Shown piece by piece: positions 19,054 through 28,260 of a DNA stretch of 34,995 nt; position 1 is the stretch's first letter, and every line of letters begins with the position of its first letter. Both the position numbers and the translations under genes were made by a program. Below the pieces are notes generated by a model. That model ran no database searches and was not told the origin of the DNA. It saw only the letters and a program-made list of their open reading frames with translations. This DNA is from Marinobacter sp. AC-23 (GTDB taxonomy: Bacteria > Pseudomonadota > Gammaproteobacteria > Pseudomonadales > Oleiphilaceae), in NCBI RefSeq assembly GCF_001858325.1, contig NZ_MBPP01000003.1:1-34995 (forward strand), written 5' to 3'.

Positions 19054-21705
19054 TCAAAAACCGGCCACAAGATCCGGTGCCACCTTCTGTAACTGAGCCC
19101 GAAAAACACCCTTAATCCGCTCCAAAGCCTCATCTGTTTCGGCCTCAAAACGCAGCACCAACATAGGTGTGGTGTTGGAGGCCCGGCACAAGCCCCAGCC
19201 ATCGGTATAATCCACTCGTATGCCGTCTATAGTGCTGATATTACAGTCACCAAATTCACCTTTCTGGCTCAACTGCTCCATAATGGTGAACTTGCTGCTT
19301 TCGGTTACTTCAACGTGAAGTTCCGGCGTGCTGATATCCTCCGGAAAGTCTTCAAACACTTCGTCACTGTGGCGGTCTTCAATGCCCAGTATTTCCAGCA
19401 GCCTGGCTGCCGAATAAAGCCCATCATCAAACCCGTACCAACGCTCGGCGAAGAAGATATGGCCACTCATCTCTCCGGCCAACAGCGCCCCCGTCTCCTT
19501 CATTTTTGCTTTCATCAAGGAGTGGCCAGTTTTCCACATAACGGGTCGCCCACCCGCCTCGGAGATCACTCCCGCAAGCCGGCGGCTGCACTTCACATCG
19601 TAAAGCACATCGGCGCCAGGGTTTCGTGAAACAACATCCCGGGCAAATAGCATCAGCAGACGATCCGGCCAGATAATCTTGCCAGTGTTGGTCACCAAGC
19701 CAAGCCGATCGCCGTCGCCATCAAAGGCCACGCCAAGATCTGCGCCTTCTGCTTTAACCCTCGCAATCAAATCGGCCAGATTAGCGGGATTGCCCGGATC
19801 GGGGTGATGGTTCGGGAAGTCGCCATCAACCTCGCAGTACAACGGAATCACTTCGCAGCCCAGCTCTTCTATCAGCATGGGACCCAGCTCACCTGCAATG
19901 CCGTTGCCGGCATCTACCACTACCTTCAGTGGCGCTGCGACGGCAATATCACCCACAATCCGATCAAGATACGCTCTACGTACATCTTCAGAAGACTGTG
20001 TGCCACGGCCAGCCGCGAGATTACCGGTTTGCACCCGCTGGTATAGCGCCTGGATGGCTTCGCCAGAGAGGGTTTCACCGCCCAGCATGATCTTGAGGCC
20101 ATTATAGTTAGCCGGGTTATGGCTTCCGGTGACCATAACGCCCGATCCGTTCTCAAGATGATGGGTCGCGAAATACAGTACTGGCGTTGGCACCGCACCC
20201 ACATGAACGACATTGCAGCCCGCCGCCATCACGCCCCGCGCGAGAGCATCTGCTAATTCAGGGCTTGAGTGGCGTCCGTCGTAGCCAATGCATAGAGATG
20301 CCAGCCCGCGACTTATTGCTTCTGACCCAATGGCTGCGCCAATCCTTTCGACAATAGGCGACGAAAGGGTCTCGCCAACGATGCCCCGGATATCATAAGC
20401 CCGGAAAATATCTGGTGAAATCCCTACAGCCAACTCATCCATGTCATCAACCCCCGGCATCTCTCCGCCGGCAAAGAACGAGCTGTCATTGTTGCCACTG
20501 CCAAAGCCCAAAACATCTTCGTCACCGTCTAACATGTCTATGTCGGGTAATTCCTTGTCTTGAAACAATGGCTCTGCATCACCCGATTCAATAGGCTTTG
20601 CATTCTTCCCGGGTTTTGGCTTTGCATTTTCTGCAGTTCGGGCCAAGCGCTTATCCACCACCTGAGAAAGCCTGTAAAGCACCTCCGCAGCAGAGGCCAC
20701 CATGTCCCACTGGAACGCTGGTAGTTTCTGTCGTTCACCGCCAAACACCTTATGCGCCCACTGAATCAGGTTAGCCACCTCATGACGCAAGCTTTTCTGG
20801 GCGCGGGTTAGCAATGCCCACACCAATATGGCCGCTAGCAGGGAGGGCACACCAATCAATAGTGCAATCAGTAAAATATTGATTGGGGGCCCTGGCAAAA
20901 CGCCAGGTTTATAGGCGAGGGCCCAGTCCGGGTTGGCGAGGGCGCGGGTTTCTATCGCGCTTACGTTCGCTCCCGTACCGCCATTACTGACAAACGTCCG
21001 GGATGCTCCGGAGACGGTTTGTACCAACGCGAGCTCGCCGGAAAGCCGAGTATTTACCACAGAGAGAAGCGGCTTCAGAAATGACGCATCAAAGACCACC
21101 AGAAGACTGCCCACAACGGCTTTACTGGCGGGATTTCGCACCGGAGATGCCATCTGCATATACCAGCGGCTTTCCCGGGGAAAGGCATCCGGGTGCAGGG
21201 GCTGACTGCTTTCCGCACGGCGCACCAGCTCAAGCCCCGCAAACCCAAGCAGAGCGTTTCCGTTTCCGGTTCGTGGAATCTGGCGATAGGGAAACAGGAA
21301 CGCCGCCTGAATACCGGGCAAAGCAGTCGCCAAGCTCTGTTCAACGGCACCGGTATCGGCACGCTCCATCAATGCATCAACAACATGGGGCTGGGTTGCC
21401 AGACCGTTCACGCTCTGCTGCATCAGCGCAAGGTACTGGTTTATGCGCTGAGCAGCCGCATCGGCCTCAACGGATATCCAGACACTCGTGCGCTTTTCAG
21501 CAGCTGGCTGCAAAACCAGAAACTGCACCAGAGCAATAGCAGCCAATCCGGCTACCAAAATCACCAGAGCCTGTCTTAACGCCGTCGAGCCAAGCTGCTT
21601 CAGCTTTAAGCCTGCGGAAGTACGGGGTTTCGTTTTATTTTCAGCCTTACCAGACTGCTGCTCCTCGACCGGCGTCTCGGGAGCTTTCTTTTTACCCAGC
21701 TTCAT
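19054..21705 (-). CDS. algC: Phosphomannomutase/phosphoglucomutase with membrane-anchored sensor-like N terminus
   Basis: 883 residues. The C-terminal half, from about residue 429 (ISPDIFRAYDIRGIVG), is a complete alpha-D-phosphohexomutase: phosphoserine loop VTGSHNPANYNG with Ser528, metal loop AFDGDGDRLG, sugar loop GEMSGHIFF and phosphate loop near the end. It interconverts mannose or glucose 6- and 1-phosphates for polysaccharide and LPS synthesis. The N-terminal half has two membrane helices (about 45-66 and 276-299) enclosing some 210 residues that would be periplasmic and look like a double-Cache-type sensor, then an acidic linker (375-425). I recall comparably long algC reading frames in Pseudomonas annotations. 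There is no stop or good start between the halves. Confidence 0.9.
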   Translation of the reverse strand: MKLGKKKAPETPVEEQQSGKAENKTKPRTSAGLKLKQLGSTALRQALVILVAGLAAIALVQFLVLQPAAEKRTSVWISVEADAAAQRINQYLALMQQSVNGLATQPHVVDALMERADTGAVEQSLATALPGIQAAFLFPYRQIPRTGNGNALLGFAGLELVRRAESSQPLHPDAFPRESRWYMQMASPVRNPASKAVVGSLLVVFDASFLKPLLSVVNTRLSGELALVQTVSGASRTFVSNGGTGANVSAIETRALANPDWALAYKPGVLPGPPINILLIALLIGVPSLLAAILVWALLTRAQKSLRHEVANLIQWAHKVFGGERQKLPAFQWDMVASAAEVLYRLSQVVDKRLARTAENAKPKPGKNAKPIESGDAEPLFQDKELPDIDMLDGDEDVLGFGSGNNDSSFFAGGEMPGVDDMDELAVGISPDIFRAYDIRGIVGETLSSPIVERIGAAIGSEAISRGLASLCIGYDGRHSSPELADALARGVMAAGCNVVHVGAVPTPVLYFATHHLENGSGVMVTGSHNPANYNGLKIMLGGETLSGEAIQALYQRVQTGNLAAGRGTQSSEDVRRAYLDRIVGDIAVAAPLKVVVDAGNGIAGELGPMLIEELGCEVIPLYCEVDGDFPNHHPDPGNPANLADLIARVKAEGADLGVAFDGDGDRLGLVTNTGKIIWPDRLLMLFARDVVSRNPGADVLYDVKCSRRLAGVISEAGGRPVMWKTGHSLMKAKMKETGALLAGEMSGHIFFAERWYGFDDGLYSAARLLEILGIEDRHSDEVFEDFPEDISTPELHVEVTESSKFTIMEQLSQKGEFGDCNISTIDGIRVDYTDGWGLCRASNTTPMLVLRFEAETDEALERIKGVFRAQLQKVAPDLVAGF

Positions 21706-21798
21706 AGTTCACCCTGCAATTATCTTTTTTGTTCTATACAAGTACATATCGGCAAAGTATAGACGCCGCCTCAGGTTTCTGCGTTAAAGGTCTGATGA

Positions 21799-22260
21799 TT
21801 ATCGAGTGCCTGTAGAGCCAAAGCCGCCTTCGCCCCGACTACTTGCATCAAAATCGGAAACCACCTCAAAATCTGCCTGAACCACGGGCACCAGCACCAA
21901 CTGAGCTATTCGCTCCCCCACTTCCATGGTGAAAGCGGTTTTGCCTCGGTTCCAGCACGACACCATCAACTCGCCTTGGTAGTCAGAATCGATCAGCCCG
22001 ACTAAATTACCCAGCACAATACCGTGCTTGTGACCCAGCCCACTTCTAGGCAGGATCATGGCTGCCAGTGACGGATCAGCGATGTGTATGGATAACCCGG
22101 TACGGATCAGTTGCGTCTCCCCTGGCTCCAGAGTCAAGGGCTCATCAAGGCAAGCTCGCAAGTCCAGGCCAGCAGAGCCTTCAGTCGCGTATTCGGGAAA
22201 AGCGATCTGGCTACCAATCCGGTCATCAAGAATGCGTACCTGTAGTTTTTTACTGCTCAT
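21799..22260 (-). CDS. dut: dUTP diphosphatase
   Basis: Trimeric dUTPase of 153 residues that keeps uracil out of DNA and supplies dUMP. Its conserved motifs are in order: [44 protein letters not shown] and the C-terminal [10 protein letters not shown] that closes over the active site. The ATG lies one base after the coaBC stop codon, with AGGGA six bases upstream, so the two are almost surely translated from one mRNA. Confidence 0.96.
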   Translation of the reverse strand: MSSKKLQVRILDDRIGSQIAFPEYATEGSAGLDLRACLDEPLTLEPGETQLIRTGLSIHIADPSLAAMILPRSGLGHKHGIVLGNLVGLIDSDYQGELMVSCWNRGKTAFTMEVGERIAQLVLVPVVQADFEVVSDFDASSRGEGGFGSTGTR

Positions 22261-22261
22261 G

Positions 22262-23454
22262 TTATCCCTGCTTCAGGTGGTTACCAATTAACGTTACGAG
22301 GCGTTCCGCAATAATTTGCTTGCTGTCCGGCCCTATAGTTTCCTGCCCATCCGCCCAGAATACCGTGACAGCGTTATTGTCACTATTGAATCCCAAACCA
22401 GGAGCAGACACGTCGTTGGCAACAATCATACGTAAGTTTTTGCGCTGCATTTTGTCTTTGGCGTAGTGGGCAACGTCTGAGGTTTCCGCTGCGAAGCCCA
22501 CGGTAAAAGGGGCGTCCGAGCGCCCGGCAATGGTCGCTAACGTATCCGGGTTGCGCACCAGCGGCAGCGACATGACTTCACTGGATTTCTTTATTTTGTT
22601 GCTGGCACAGTTCTCTGGCCGGTAGTCTGCTACTGCGGCGGTCGCCACAAACAGATCACAACCTTCATCAACGGCTTGCGAGGATGCTTTTAGCATATCG
22701 GCGGCACTCACAACATTGCGAATGTCGATTCCGGCGGGAGCCGCCAAAGTGACAGGCCCGCTAACCAGAACAACCGTGGCACCCGCATTTCTGGCTGCAA
22801 CCGCCAACGCGTAGCCCATCTTGCCAGAGCTGTGGTTACTGATGTAACGCACCGGTCTATAGGCTCGCGGGTTGGGCCGGCCGTAATCACCACACGCTTG
22901 CCTGCAAGCCCTCCAGAGCTCACCCCCTCTAACATCCTCGCGATCACTGCGGGTTCAAGCATGCGCCCAGGCCCGTTATCGCCACAGGCCTGCTCGCCCT
23001 GATCCGGGCCCCAGAGTGTTATCTGAGGATCTTCGCCCAAAAGGCGAATGTTGCGCTGCGTGCGCAGGTTGTTCCACATCGCCTGGTTCATAGCCGGCGC
23101 TACAGCAATTGAGGCCTCTGTTGCGCAACATACGGTTGTTAGCAAGTCATCAGCCATGCCCTGAGCAAGCCGCGCAATAAAATCGGCAGAAGCAGGAGCG
23201 ACCACCACTTGGTCGGCCCACTTCGCCAGCTCTATATGCCCCATGCCAGCTTCCGCTTCGGGGTCCAGCAGCGAGGTACGAACCGGTTCGCCACTGAGCG
23301 CTTGGAAGGTAAGGGGCGTCACGAAAGCTTCTGCGCCACGGGTCATAACAACCCTTACCTCGTGGCCAGATTTTTTCAGCAGGCGTACAAGTTCGGCACT
23401 TTTATAGGCTGCAATACCGCCAGTTACACCCAGCAGGATCTTTCTCACCGCCAT
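22262..23454 (-). CDS. coaBC: Bifunctional CoaC/CoaB (phosphopantothenoylcysteine decarboxylase/synthase); frameshifted near 22854
   Basis: Joins cysteine to 4'-phosphopantothenate (CoaB) and decarboxylates the product (CoaC) in CoA synthesis. The first frame holds the FMN-binding CoaC domain with [10 protein letters not shown] and the [10 protein letters not shown] clamp, then runs into AGPTREPID and goes out of frame. The next frame (from 22852 leftwards) continues directly with [25 protein letters not shown] and the CoaB C terminus. Adding one base at 22854-22855 (coding-strand CCC read as CC) restores REPIDPVRYISN and a 397-residue protein of normal size. CoaBC is essential in most bacteria, so a sequence error is the simplest reading. 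Start ATG has GGAG five bases upstream; divergent from radC. Confidence 0.88.
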
Positions 23455-23620
23455 GAAGGCTCCGTATCCACTAAAAAGAAAGGCTTATAAGATAACATGC
23501 TCTGGCCACCCCGGCAGCCTGCATCACACCGCGTTTTACTGTTTGTTACGTTTTTGAAGTAACCTAGGAGTACCTTGAGCGTGGACAGCTCCAATTTATC
23601 ACAATCCCCACACTCGCCAC

Positions 23621-23649
23621 TTGGATGCAGGACGCATTCTGTTCATAAA
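23621..23649 (+). promoter_or_regulatory. Probable sigma70 promoter of radC
   Basis: TTGGAT (23621-23626) and CATAAA (23644-23649) are spaced by 17 bases and lie just upstream of the ATG at 23671. The position argues that radC starts at 23671 and not at the in-frame TTG 23575, which would lie upstream of transcription. Confidence 0.4.
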
Positions 23650-23670
23650 ATGATACGCAAGGAAGCTAAC

Positions 23671-24345
23671 ATGACCGACTCTACCTGGCCCATGGACGAA
23701 CGCCCCCGGGAACGACTGCTTGCGCACGGGCCAGAAAGCCTCTCTGACGCAGAACTGCTCGCCATTTTTCTCCGTACCGGCACCGCCGGCATGCCGGTCA
23801 TGAAGCTCTCACGCTTTTTGCTCCAGGAATTTTCCGGGTTGCGCGGGCTCCTTACCGCTTCCCGCAGGCAATTCTGCGAAGTAAAAGGATTAGGGCCCGC
23901 AAAATATACGCAGGTTCAGGCTGCCATGGAAATGGCCCGGAGAGTCATGGACGAACCCCTGCGCCAAGGTGACCCGCTACGCTCACCAGAAGACACCCGG
24001 CGCTTCCTCACCAGCCGCCTGGGCACCTATCCCCACGAAGTGTTTGCAGGGCTGTTCCTGGACAATCGTCATCGAGTTATCCAGTACCGGGAACTGTTCA
24101 GGGGCACCATAGACGGCGCCGCCGTATATCCCAGAGAGGTGGTTCGCCAGGCATTGGAAGATAATGCCGCCGCTGTTATTTTTGCCCACAATCACCCTTC
24201 TGGCGTGGCAGAACCCAGCCAGGCTGACATTTCCTTGACCAAAAGATTAAAAGAAGCACTTGGTTTAGTGGATATTAGGGTTCTTGACCATATGGTAATT
24301 GGCCATGGTGAGGTAATATCCCTCGCGGAACGTGGATTGATGTGA
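23671..24345 (+). CDS. radC: RadC family protein (JAB/MPN metalloprotease-like fold)
   Basis: 224 residues with an N-terminal helix-hairpin-helix region ([34 protein letters not shown]) and a C-terminal JAB/MPN domain carrying the zinc motif HNHPSG followed by the distal Asp (HxH-x10-D). Despite the name, a role in DNA repair is doubtful; the biochemical function is unsettled. The frame extends to TTG 23575, which also has an AGGAG-like site, but ATG 23671 with AAGGAAG upstream gives the N terminus [17 protein letters not shown] shared with family members. Confidence 0.93.
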   Translation: MTDSTWPMDERPRERLLAHGPESLSDAELLAIFLRTGTAGMPVMKLSRFLLQEFSGLRGLLTASRRQFCEVKGLGPAKYTQVQAAMEMARRVMDEPLRQGDPLRSPEDTRRFLTSRLGTYPHEVFAGLFLDNRHRVIQYRELFRGTIDGAAVYPREVVRQALEDNAAAVIFAHNHPSGVAEPSQADISLTKRLKEALGLVDIRVLDHMVIGHGEVISLAERGLM

Positions 24346-24395
24346 GCCGTCATAATGAAAGATGCACAGAAATTGGCCAAATTCCCAACAATTTT

Positions 24396-24424
24396 TTGCG
24401 TTGGGGCGCTGGTTCTGGTATAAA
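24396..24424 (+). promoter_or_regulatory. Strong sigma70 promoter of rpmB-rpmG
   Basis: TTGCGT (24396-24401) and TATAAA (24419-24424) are separated by exactly 17 bases, a near-ideal promoter, and a leader of about 135 bases follows before rpmB. Part of the leader can pair (GCGTCTGG near 24440 with CCAGAGACGC near 24505), so a structured 5' leader is possible. Confidence 0.6.
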
Positions 24425-24564
24425 AGCGTCCCTTTCTGGCGGCGTCTGGCGAGCAGCGTTTAGTTTAGCGGCGCAAACAGGGGCGTAGTCGCTCCTCGGC
24501 AACCAGAGACGCACTAAAATCGATTTTGTATTTATTAAGACCATTGCTCAGGTCGGAGGCAAGT

Positions 24565-24801
24565 ATGTCCAGAGTTTGTCAGGTAACCGGTAAACGTCCG
24601 GTTTCCGGTAACAATGTTTCTCACGCGATGAACCACACCCGTCGTCGCTTTCTGCCCAACCTGCAAAGCAAGCGCTTTTGGGTTGAGTCTGAAAAGCGTT
24701 TCGTAAGGCTGCGCACGTCTACCAAAGGCATGCGCATCATCGATAAAAATGGTATTGACGCTGTATTGGCCGATCTTCGCGCCCGCGGCGAGAAAGTTTA
24801 A
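24565..24801 (+). CDS. rpmB: 50S ribosomal protein L28
   Basis: 78-residue protein of the large ribosomal subunit, beginning [17 protein letters not shown] and ending [11 protein letters not shown], almost the same as the E. coli protein. CGGAGG lies five bases before the ATG at 24565; the open frame further upstream (from 24526) is not used. Followed by rpmG after 11 bases. Confidence 0.98.
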   Translation: MSRVCQVTGKRPVSGNNVSHAMNHTRRRFLPNLQSKRFWVESEKRFVRLRTSTKGMRIIDKNGIDAVLADLRARGEKV

Positions 24802-24812
24802 GGAGCCGCATC

Positions 24813-24968
24813 ATGCGCGAAAAAATTAAGCTGGTATCTTCAGCAGGCACGGGTCACTTCTACACGACCATGAAGAACAAACGTAACACTCCGGAAAAAA
24901 TCGAGATCAAAAAGTATGATCCGGTTGTCCGTAAGCACGTTGCGTACAAGGAAGCCAAGATCAAGTAA
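24813..24968 (+). CDS. rpmG: 50S ribosomal protein L33
   Basis: 51-residue ribosomal protein beginning [19 protein letters not shown] and ending AYKEAKIK, very like E. coli L33 but lacking its first few residues. It has no CxxC pairs, so it is the zinc-independent form. AAGGAG lies seven bases before the ATG, overlapping the end of rpmB. A strong terminator follows. Confidence 0.97.
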   Translation: MREKIKLVSSAGTGHFYTTMKNKRNTPEKIEIKKYDPVVRKHVAYKEAKIK

Positions 24969-24980
24969 TTCCTGATCCGG

Positions 24981-25024
24981 CATCCACAAAAAAACCCGGC
25001 AGATCGTCGGGTTTTTTGTGGATG
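24981..25024. terminator. Bidirectional terminator between rpmG and the EEP gene
   Basis: A long hairpin: an arm with ACCCG preceded by an A-run pairs with CGGGT followed by a T-run, extended by CATCCACA/TGTGGATG at the base. T-runs appear in both directions, so it can end rpmG transcripts from the left and the EEP-family gene transcripts from the right. Confidence 0.88.
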
Positions 25025-25039
25025 CTTATTGTGGGTGCT

Positions 25040-25900
25040 TCAGAACTTTTCCAGATACCCATCCGGCAAAGCTATATCCATAGCAATCGGTAAGTGATCT
25101 GACATGGGATAGCTCACCACCTCTGAGCGACTAACCTTAAGGCTTGGACTTACCAAAATATGATCCAACGCTTTTTCAGGTCGCCAGCTGGGAAAGCTGT
25201 GAGCTGTGTCTGGCAAAGGCACCAAATTCGTGTTTTTTAGCGGCGTACGAGTCAGTAACTCCTCAGCGTGATTATTCATATCACCCATCAGAACCACGTG
25301 CCGATACTTGGAAATCAACTCGCTGATAAAACCAAGCTGGCGTTGCTGCGCCGACTTACTCAAAGACAAGTGCATCAGCACCAGCACCAGAGGGTCTTCT
25401 TCCGTACCATAACGGGCAACTATGGCCCCCCGCCCCGGAATCAGCCCGGGCAATTTGTACTCTTTCACATCGAGTGGCCGAAAACGGCTGAGCAAACCAT
25501 TGCTGTGCTGAGCAATCTGACCCAAATTACGGTTTAGCTGCTGATGCCAATAAGGAATACCCGCTGCCTCAGCAAGGTACTGAACCTGATTAATATGCCC
25601 GCTGCGCAGGCTTCCACCATCACACTCCTGCAGCGCAACGACGTCATAGTTGCTGAGCAACGAGGCGATGCGATCCAGGTTCTGAATGCGATTACGATGG
25701 GGAAGGAAATGCTGCCAGCTTCTGGTCAAGTAGTGGCGATAGGATGAGGTACTAATACCCACCTGTATATTGAAGGTCAGCAGCCGGAGATGACGCAGGG
25801 GCTCAAATGCTGGCACGTGCTCCAGGCCCGAGTTCGAGCCTTTCGACTCGTCCCGGGCACTTGTAAAACCGTCTAGCTGCTTTCTGAAGCGTTTATACAT
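25040..25900 (-). CDS. Endonuclease/exonuclease/phosphatase family protein
   Basis: 286-residue member of the DNase I-like EEP superfamily. The catalytic motifs are present: LLTFNIQ near the start of the fold, ALQECD (metal Glu), MHLSLS (His), GDMNNH (Asp and Asn) and SDHLPIAM (Asp-His) near the end. ATG 25900 is preferred over the TTG at 25957. There is no obvious signal peptide or membrane helix, and the substrate (nucleic acid, phospholipid or phosphoester) cannot be told. Its place downstream of dsbA and cytochrome c4 matches the Pseudomonas order. Confidence 0.87.
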   Translation of the reverse strand: MYKRFRKQLDGFTSARDESKGSNSGLEHVPAFEPLRHLRLLTFNIQVGISTSSYRHYLTRSWQHFLPHRNRIQNLDRIASLLSNYDVVALQECDGGSLRSGHINQVQYLAEAAGIPYWHQQLNRNLGQIAQHSNGLLSRFRPLDVKEYKLPGLIPGRGAIVARYGTEEDPLVLVLMHLSLSKSAQQRQLGFISELISKYRHVVLMGDMNNHAEELLTRTPLKNTNLVPLPDTAHSFPSWRPEKALDHILVSPSLKVSRSEVVSYPMSDHLPIAMDIALPDGYLEKF

Positions 25901-25968
25901 AGTAACTCTGCAGTCCTGCCCGGCAGGATAAGCCCGCCAGTGAACATTCCGCCCCAAGCAATGGCCTA

Positions 25969-26601
25969 TTACTTTGCAGCGCGCTCTTTTTCTACCAGAT
26001 AATCCACAACTTCAAGCGTAGACTCAAGGCTGCCAGCCATGGAGGCGCTGGTTGTGTACTTGCCGTTTATAAGCATAGTCGGTGTACCGGTAACGCGCGC
26101 GCCCCGAATTTTTGACTGCGCCTGCTGCATGCGCGCATTCACGCCAAAACCATTGTAGTTATTAAGAAACTCATCATGGTCAACATCATGCTCGGCAACG
26201 AAATCTGCTAAGGACTCACCGTCATTGAGTGGCCGACGCTGGCCCGCTAGAGCCTCGAACAGCGCATCGTGCACTTTATCCAGCGAGTTCATGGCTTCAA
26301 GCGCATAAAAGGCCCGTGCGTGCGGCTCCCAGGACCTGCCCAGAGCGGCCGGGATACGCACATAGTTTACGTCATCCGGAGCATTGGCTTCCCAGTTTTC
26401 GGCAAGCGGCTTGAAGTTGTAGCAATGCGGGCAGCCGTACCAGAACACTTCTGCCACCTCGATGCCTGAACTACTGTCTGTGCGCACCGGGGTGTCCAGC
26501 TTTTTATAATGCGTTCCTTCCTTCCAGTCAGCTGCATTGGCCTGACCAAATACAGCCAGGGCCGCCAACAAAAAGCCAACCGTTCTGAGTGCTCGAAACA
26601 T
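25969..26601 (-). CDS. dsbA: Thiol:disulfide interchange protein DsbA
   Basis: Periplasmic disulfide oxidase, 210 residues. A signal peptide (GFLLAALAVFGQANA, cleavage before ADWKEG) precedes a thioredoxin fold with active site Cys57-Pro-His-Cys60 in FWYGCPHCYNF and the cis-Pro loop VTGTPTMLING. GGAG lies seven bases before the ATG. It is oxidised by DsbB in the usual pathway; dsbB is not in this window. A terminator lies between it and the cytochrome gene upstream, so it probably has its own promoter in 26602-26698. Confidence 0.95.
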   Translation of the reverse strand: MFRALRTVGFLLAALAVFGQANAADWKEGTHYKKLDTPVRTDSSSGIEVAEVFWYGCPHCYNFKPLAENWEANAPDDVNYVRIPAALGRSWEPHARAFYALEAMNSLDKVHDALFEALAGQRRPLNDGESLADFVAEHDVDHDEFLNNYNGFGVNARMQQAQSKIRGARVTGTPTMLINGKYTTSASMAGSLESTLEVVDYLVEKERAAK

Positions 26602-26698
26602 GAGGTATCTCCAAATTTTATAAATGTCGTTATAAGAGAATTATGACCCGCCGAACCTGAAAAGTTCCACGGTTCGCGTATTACATAACCGAAAGACA

Positions 26699-26725
26699 AA
26701 AAACCCCGCAATAAGCGGGGTTTTT
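26699..26725 (-). terminator. Terminator downstream of cytochrome c4
   Basis: CCCCGC and GCGGGG pair around a five-base loop, flanked by an A-run on one side and a T-run on the other. It begins 19 bases after the cytochrome c4 stop codon on the minus strand and would separate it from dsbA. Confidence 0.85.
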
Positions 26726-26744
26726 CAAGTGCCAAATGTCCGGT

Positions 26745-27353
26745 TCAGTTCAAACCAGAAATGTAGCTGGCTACCGCCTCAATTTCTGCATCGGTTAGCC
26801 TGGACGCAACGTCCATCATGATGGCCGCATTAGAGCCGTTGGCTCGAGTGCCGTCACGGTATGCTTGTAATTGCTTGGCCAGATACTCGGCGTTCTGCCC
26901 CCCAAGATGCGGGTAACCAGCAGGCTCATTACCTTTACCCTGCGGGTTATGACAGGCAGCACAGGCCGGAACGCCCGAGGCCATATTACCGCCCCGATAT
27001 ACCGCAGCCCCCTTCTCTACCAACTCGGGGTCCGCCTGGCTTACGACCATATCCTGTTTGGCAAAATACGCAGCCAGATCCTGAAGATCCTGGTCGGATT
27101 TACCATCAAGCTGGCCGGTCATTTCCGGTATAGAGCGTGCATTTTCCTGAATGGCCACCAACTGGTCATACAAGTATCTTTCACCTAGCCCGGAAAGCTT
27201 AGGGTAGGCCCCCATAATCGGCTTTGCCCCACCTTCTCCATGACACGCCTGGCAGGCTGCCGCACTCTGCTTGCCCGCTTCAGGATCACCTGCTCCATGC
27301 GCCATAGCTGTAAGGCCAACGCCGAAAACAAACCCTGCGATCAGTTTCTTCAT
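26745..27353 (-). CDS. Cytochrome c4 (diheme)
   Basis: Periplasmic or membrane-attached diheme electron carrier of 202 residues that passes electrons to terminal oxidases. A signal peptide (MKKLIAGFVFGVGLTAMAHG) leads to two homologous heme domains with CQACH at residues 34-38 and CAACH at 131-135, and axial methionines in the downstream segments (for example PEMTG and AIMMDV). GGAG lies upstream of the ATG. The dsbA-cytochrome c4 pair divergent from engB is the Pseudomonas arrangement. Confidence 0.94.
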   Translation of the reverse strand: MKKLIAGFVFGVGLTAMAHGAGDPEAGKQSAAACQACHGEGGAKPIMGAYPKLSGLGERYLYDQLVAIQENARSIPEMTGQLDGKSDQDLQDLAAYFAKQDMVVSQADPELVEKGAAVYRGGNMASGVPACAACHNPQGKGNEPAGYPHLGGQNAEYLAKQLQAYRDGTRANGSNAAIMMDVASRLTDAEIEAVASYISGLN

Positions 27354-27478
27354 GCTCGCTCCGCCTCTCTCATCTCGAAAATATTCTTAGTTTGCAGCCG
27401 GCAGGCGCTGTTCAGTCAGGCTCAAAAACCAAGGCTGACAGCGGTTACGCCAAGCGTACCGCCCGGAATTGGTGTAGC

Positions 27479-27484
27479 ATTATA
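27479..27484 (-). promoter_or_regulatory. Candidate -10 box for cytochrome c4
   Basis: A perfect TATAAT on the minus strand, about 125 bases before the cytochrome c4 ATG in the divergent region shared with engB. No convincing -35 box was found at the usual spacing, so it may need an activator or be chance. Confidence 0.3.
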
Positions 27485-27527
27485 CATTAATCCCTGATAA
27501 CTGAAATCCAAAGGAAAGCCAACCGCT

Positions 27528-28163
27528 GTGGACTCTGACCTGACTCAAAAAAGCATCTCCTTTAACAGCGCTCGCTTCCTGGTCAGCGCGCCCCGACTGG
27601 AAGACTGCCCGACAGACATAGGCGCTGAAGTGGCCTTCGCCGGGCGCTCAAACGCGGGAAAGTCCAGTGCCATGAATGCAATCACCGCAATTGGCAAGCT
27701 GGCCCGCACCAGTAAAACGCCCGGACGCACGCGCCTGATCAACTTTTTTTCCCTGAACCGTGAGCATACCCGGCTTGTGGATCTGCCTGGGTATGGCTAC
27801 GCCAAAGTATCCAGGGACATGAAGGATGACTGGCAGAAGCATCTCGGACAGTACCTGAACAACCGCCAGTGCCTGCGCGGCCTGGTTCTGGTGATGGATA
27901 TTCGTCACCCACTCACTGAATTCGATCAAATGATGGTGGAATGGTGCGAACATAACAAGCTGCCGTTGATGATTCTGGCCACGAAAGCGGACAAACTGAA
28001 ATTCGGGCAAGCGAAAAACACCATGCTGGAGATCACCCGAAAGCTTGAGGCGTTTACCTGTGTTGAGCACTTGGTTATGTTCTCGTCAACGTCCAAGCGC
28101 GGCGTTGATGAATGCCGGGCCGCACTGACAGATTGGCTGGAAGGCTCTACAGAAAATCTGTAA
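27528..28163 (+). CDS. engB: Ribosome biogenesis GTPase YihA/YsxC (EngB)
   Basis: 211-residue essential-type GTPase acting in late 50S assembly. G1 is GRSNAGKSS (39-47), the G2 threonine lies in KTPGRT, G3 is DLPGYG (85-90) and G4 is TKADK near residue 152. The best start is GTG 27528 with AAAGGAAAG upstream, giving an N terminus of normal length. Divergent from cytochrome c4. Confidence 0.95.
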   Translation: MDSDLTQKSISFNSARFLVSAPRLEDCPTDIGAEVAFAGRSNAGKSSAMNAITAIGKLARTSKTPGRTRLINFFSLNREHTRLVDLPGYGYAKVSRDMKDDWQKHLGQYLNNRQCLRGLVLVMDIRHPLTEFDQMMVEWCEHNKLPLMILATKADKLKFGQAKNTMLEITRKLEAFTCVEHLVMFSSTSKRGVDECRAALTDWLEGSTENL

Positions 28164-28170
28164 CGGCATA

Positions 28171-28202
28171 GAAAAAACCGGCCTGTAAAAAATCAGGCCG
28201 GT
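28171..28202. terminator. Hairpin between engB and laoR
   Basis: ACCGGCCTG (28177-28185) and CAGGCCGGT (28194-28202) form a perfect 9-base stem with an 8-base loop, seven to fourteen bases after the engB stop. The U-tract side is the minus strand (A-run at 28171-28177), so as a factor-independent terminator it works best for leftward transcripts such as laoR, and it probably also protects or ends engB mRNA. Confidence 0.7.
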
Positions 28203-28260
28203 AAAACGTCAGGGGTTACGACGTGTTAAAACCTGAGAACTCACTCAGGAGGCACCGGAA

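Noticed and set aside
19054..21705. AlgC as a chimera made by misassembly
   Set aside because: The frame is continuous over 883 codons with a plausible linker, dut and argB flank it as in Pseudomonas, and I recall similarly long forms there.
22840..22870. Programmed ribosomal frameshift in coaBC
   Set aside because: No slippery heptamer and no clear stimulatory structure; four other genes show the same single-base loss, so a shared technical cause is simpler.
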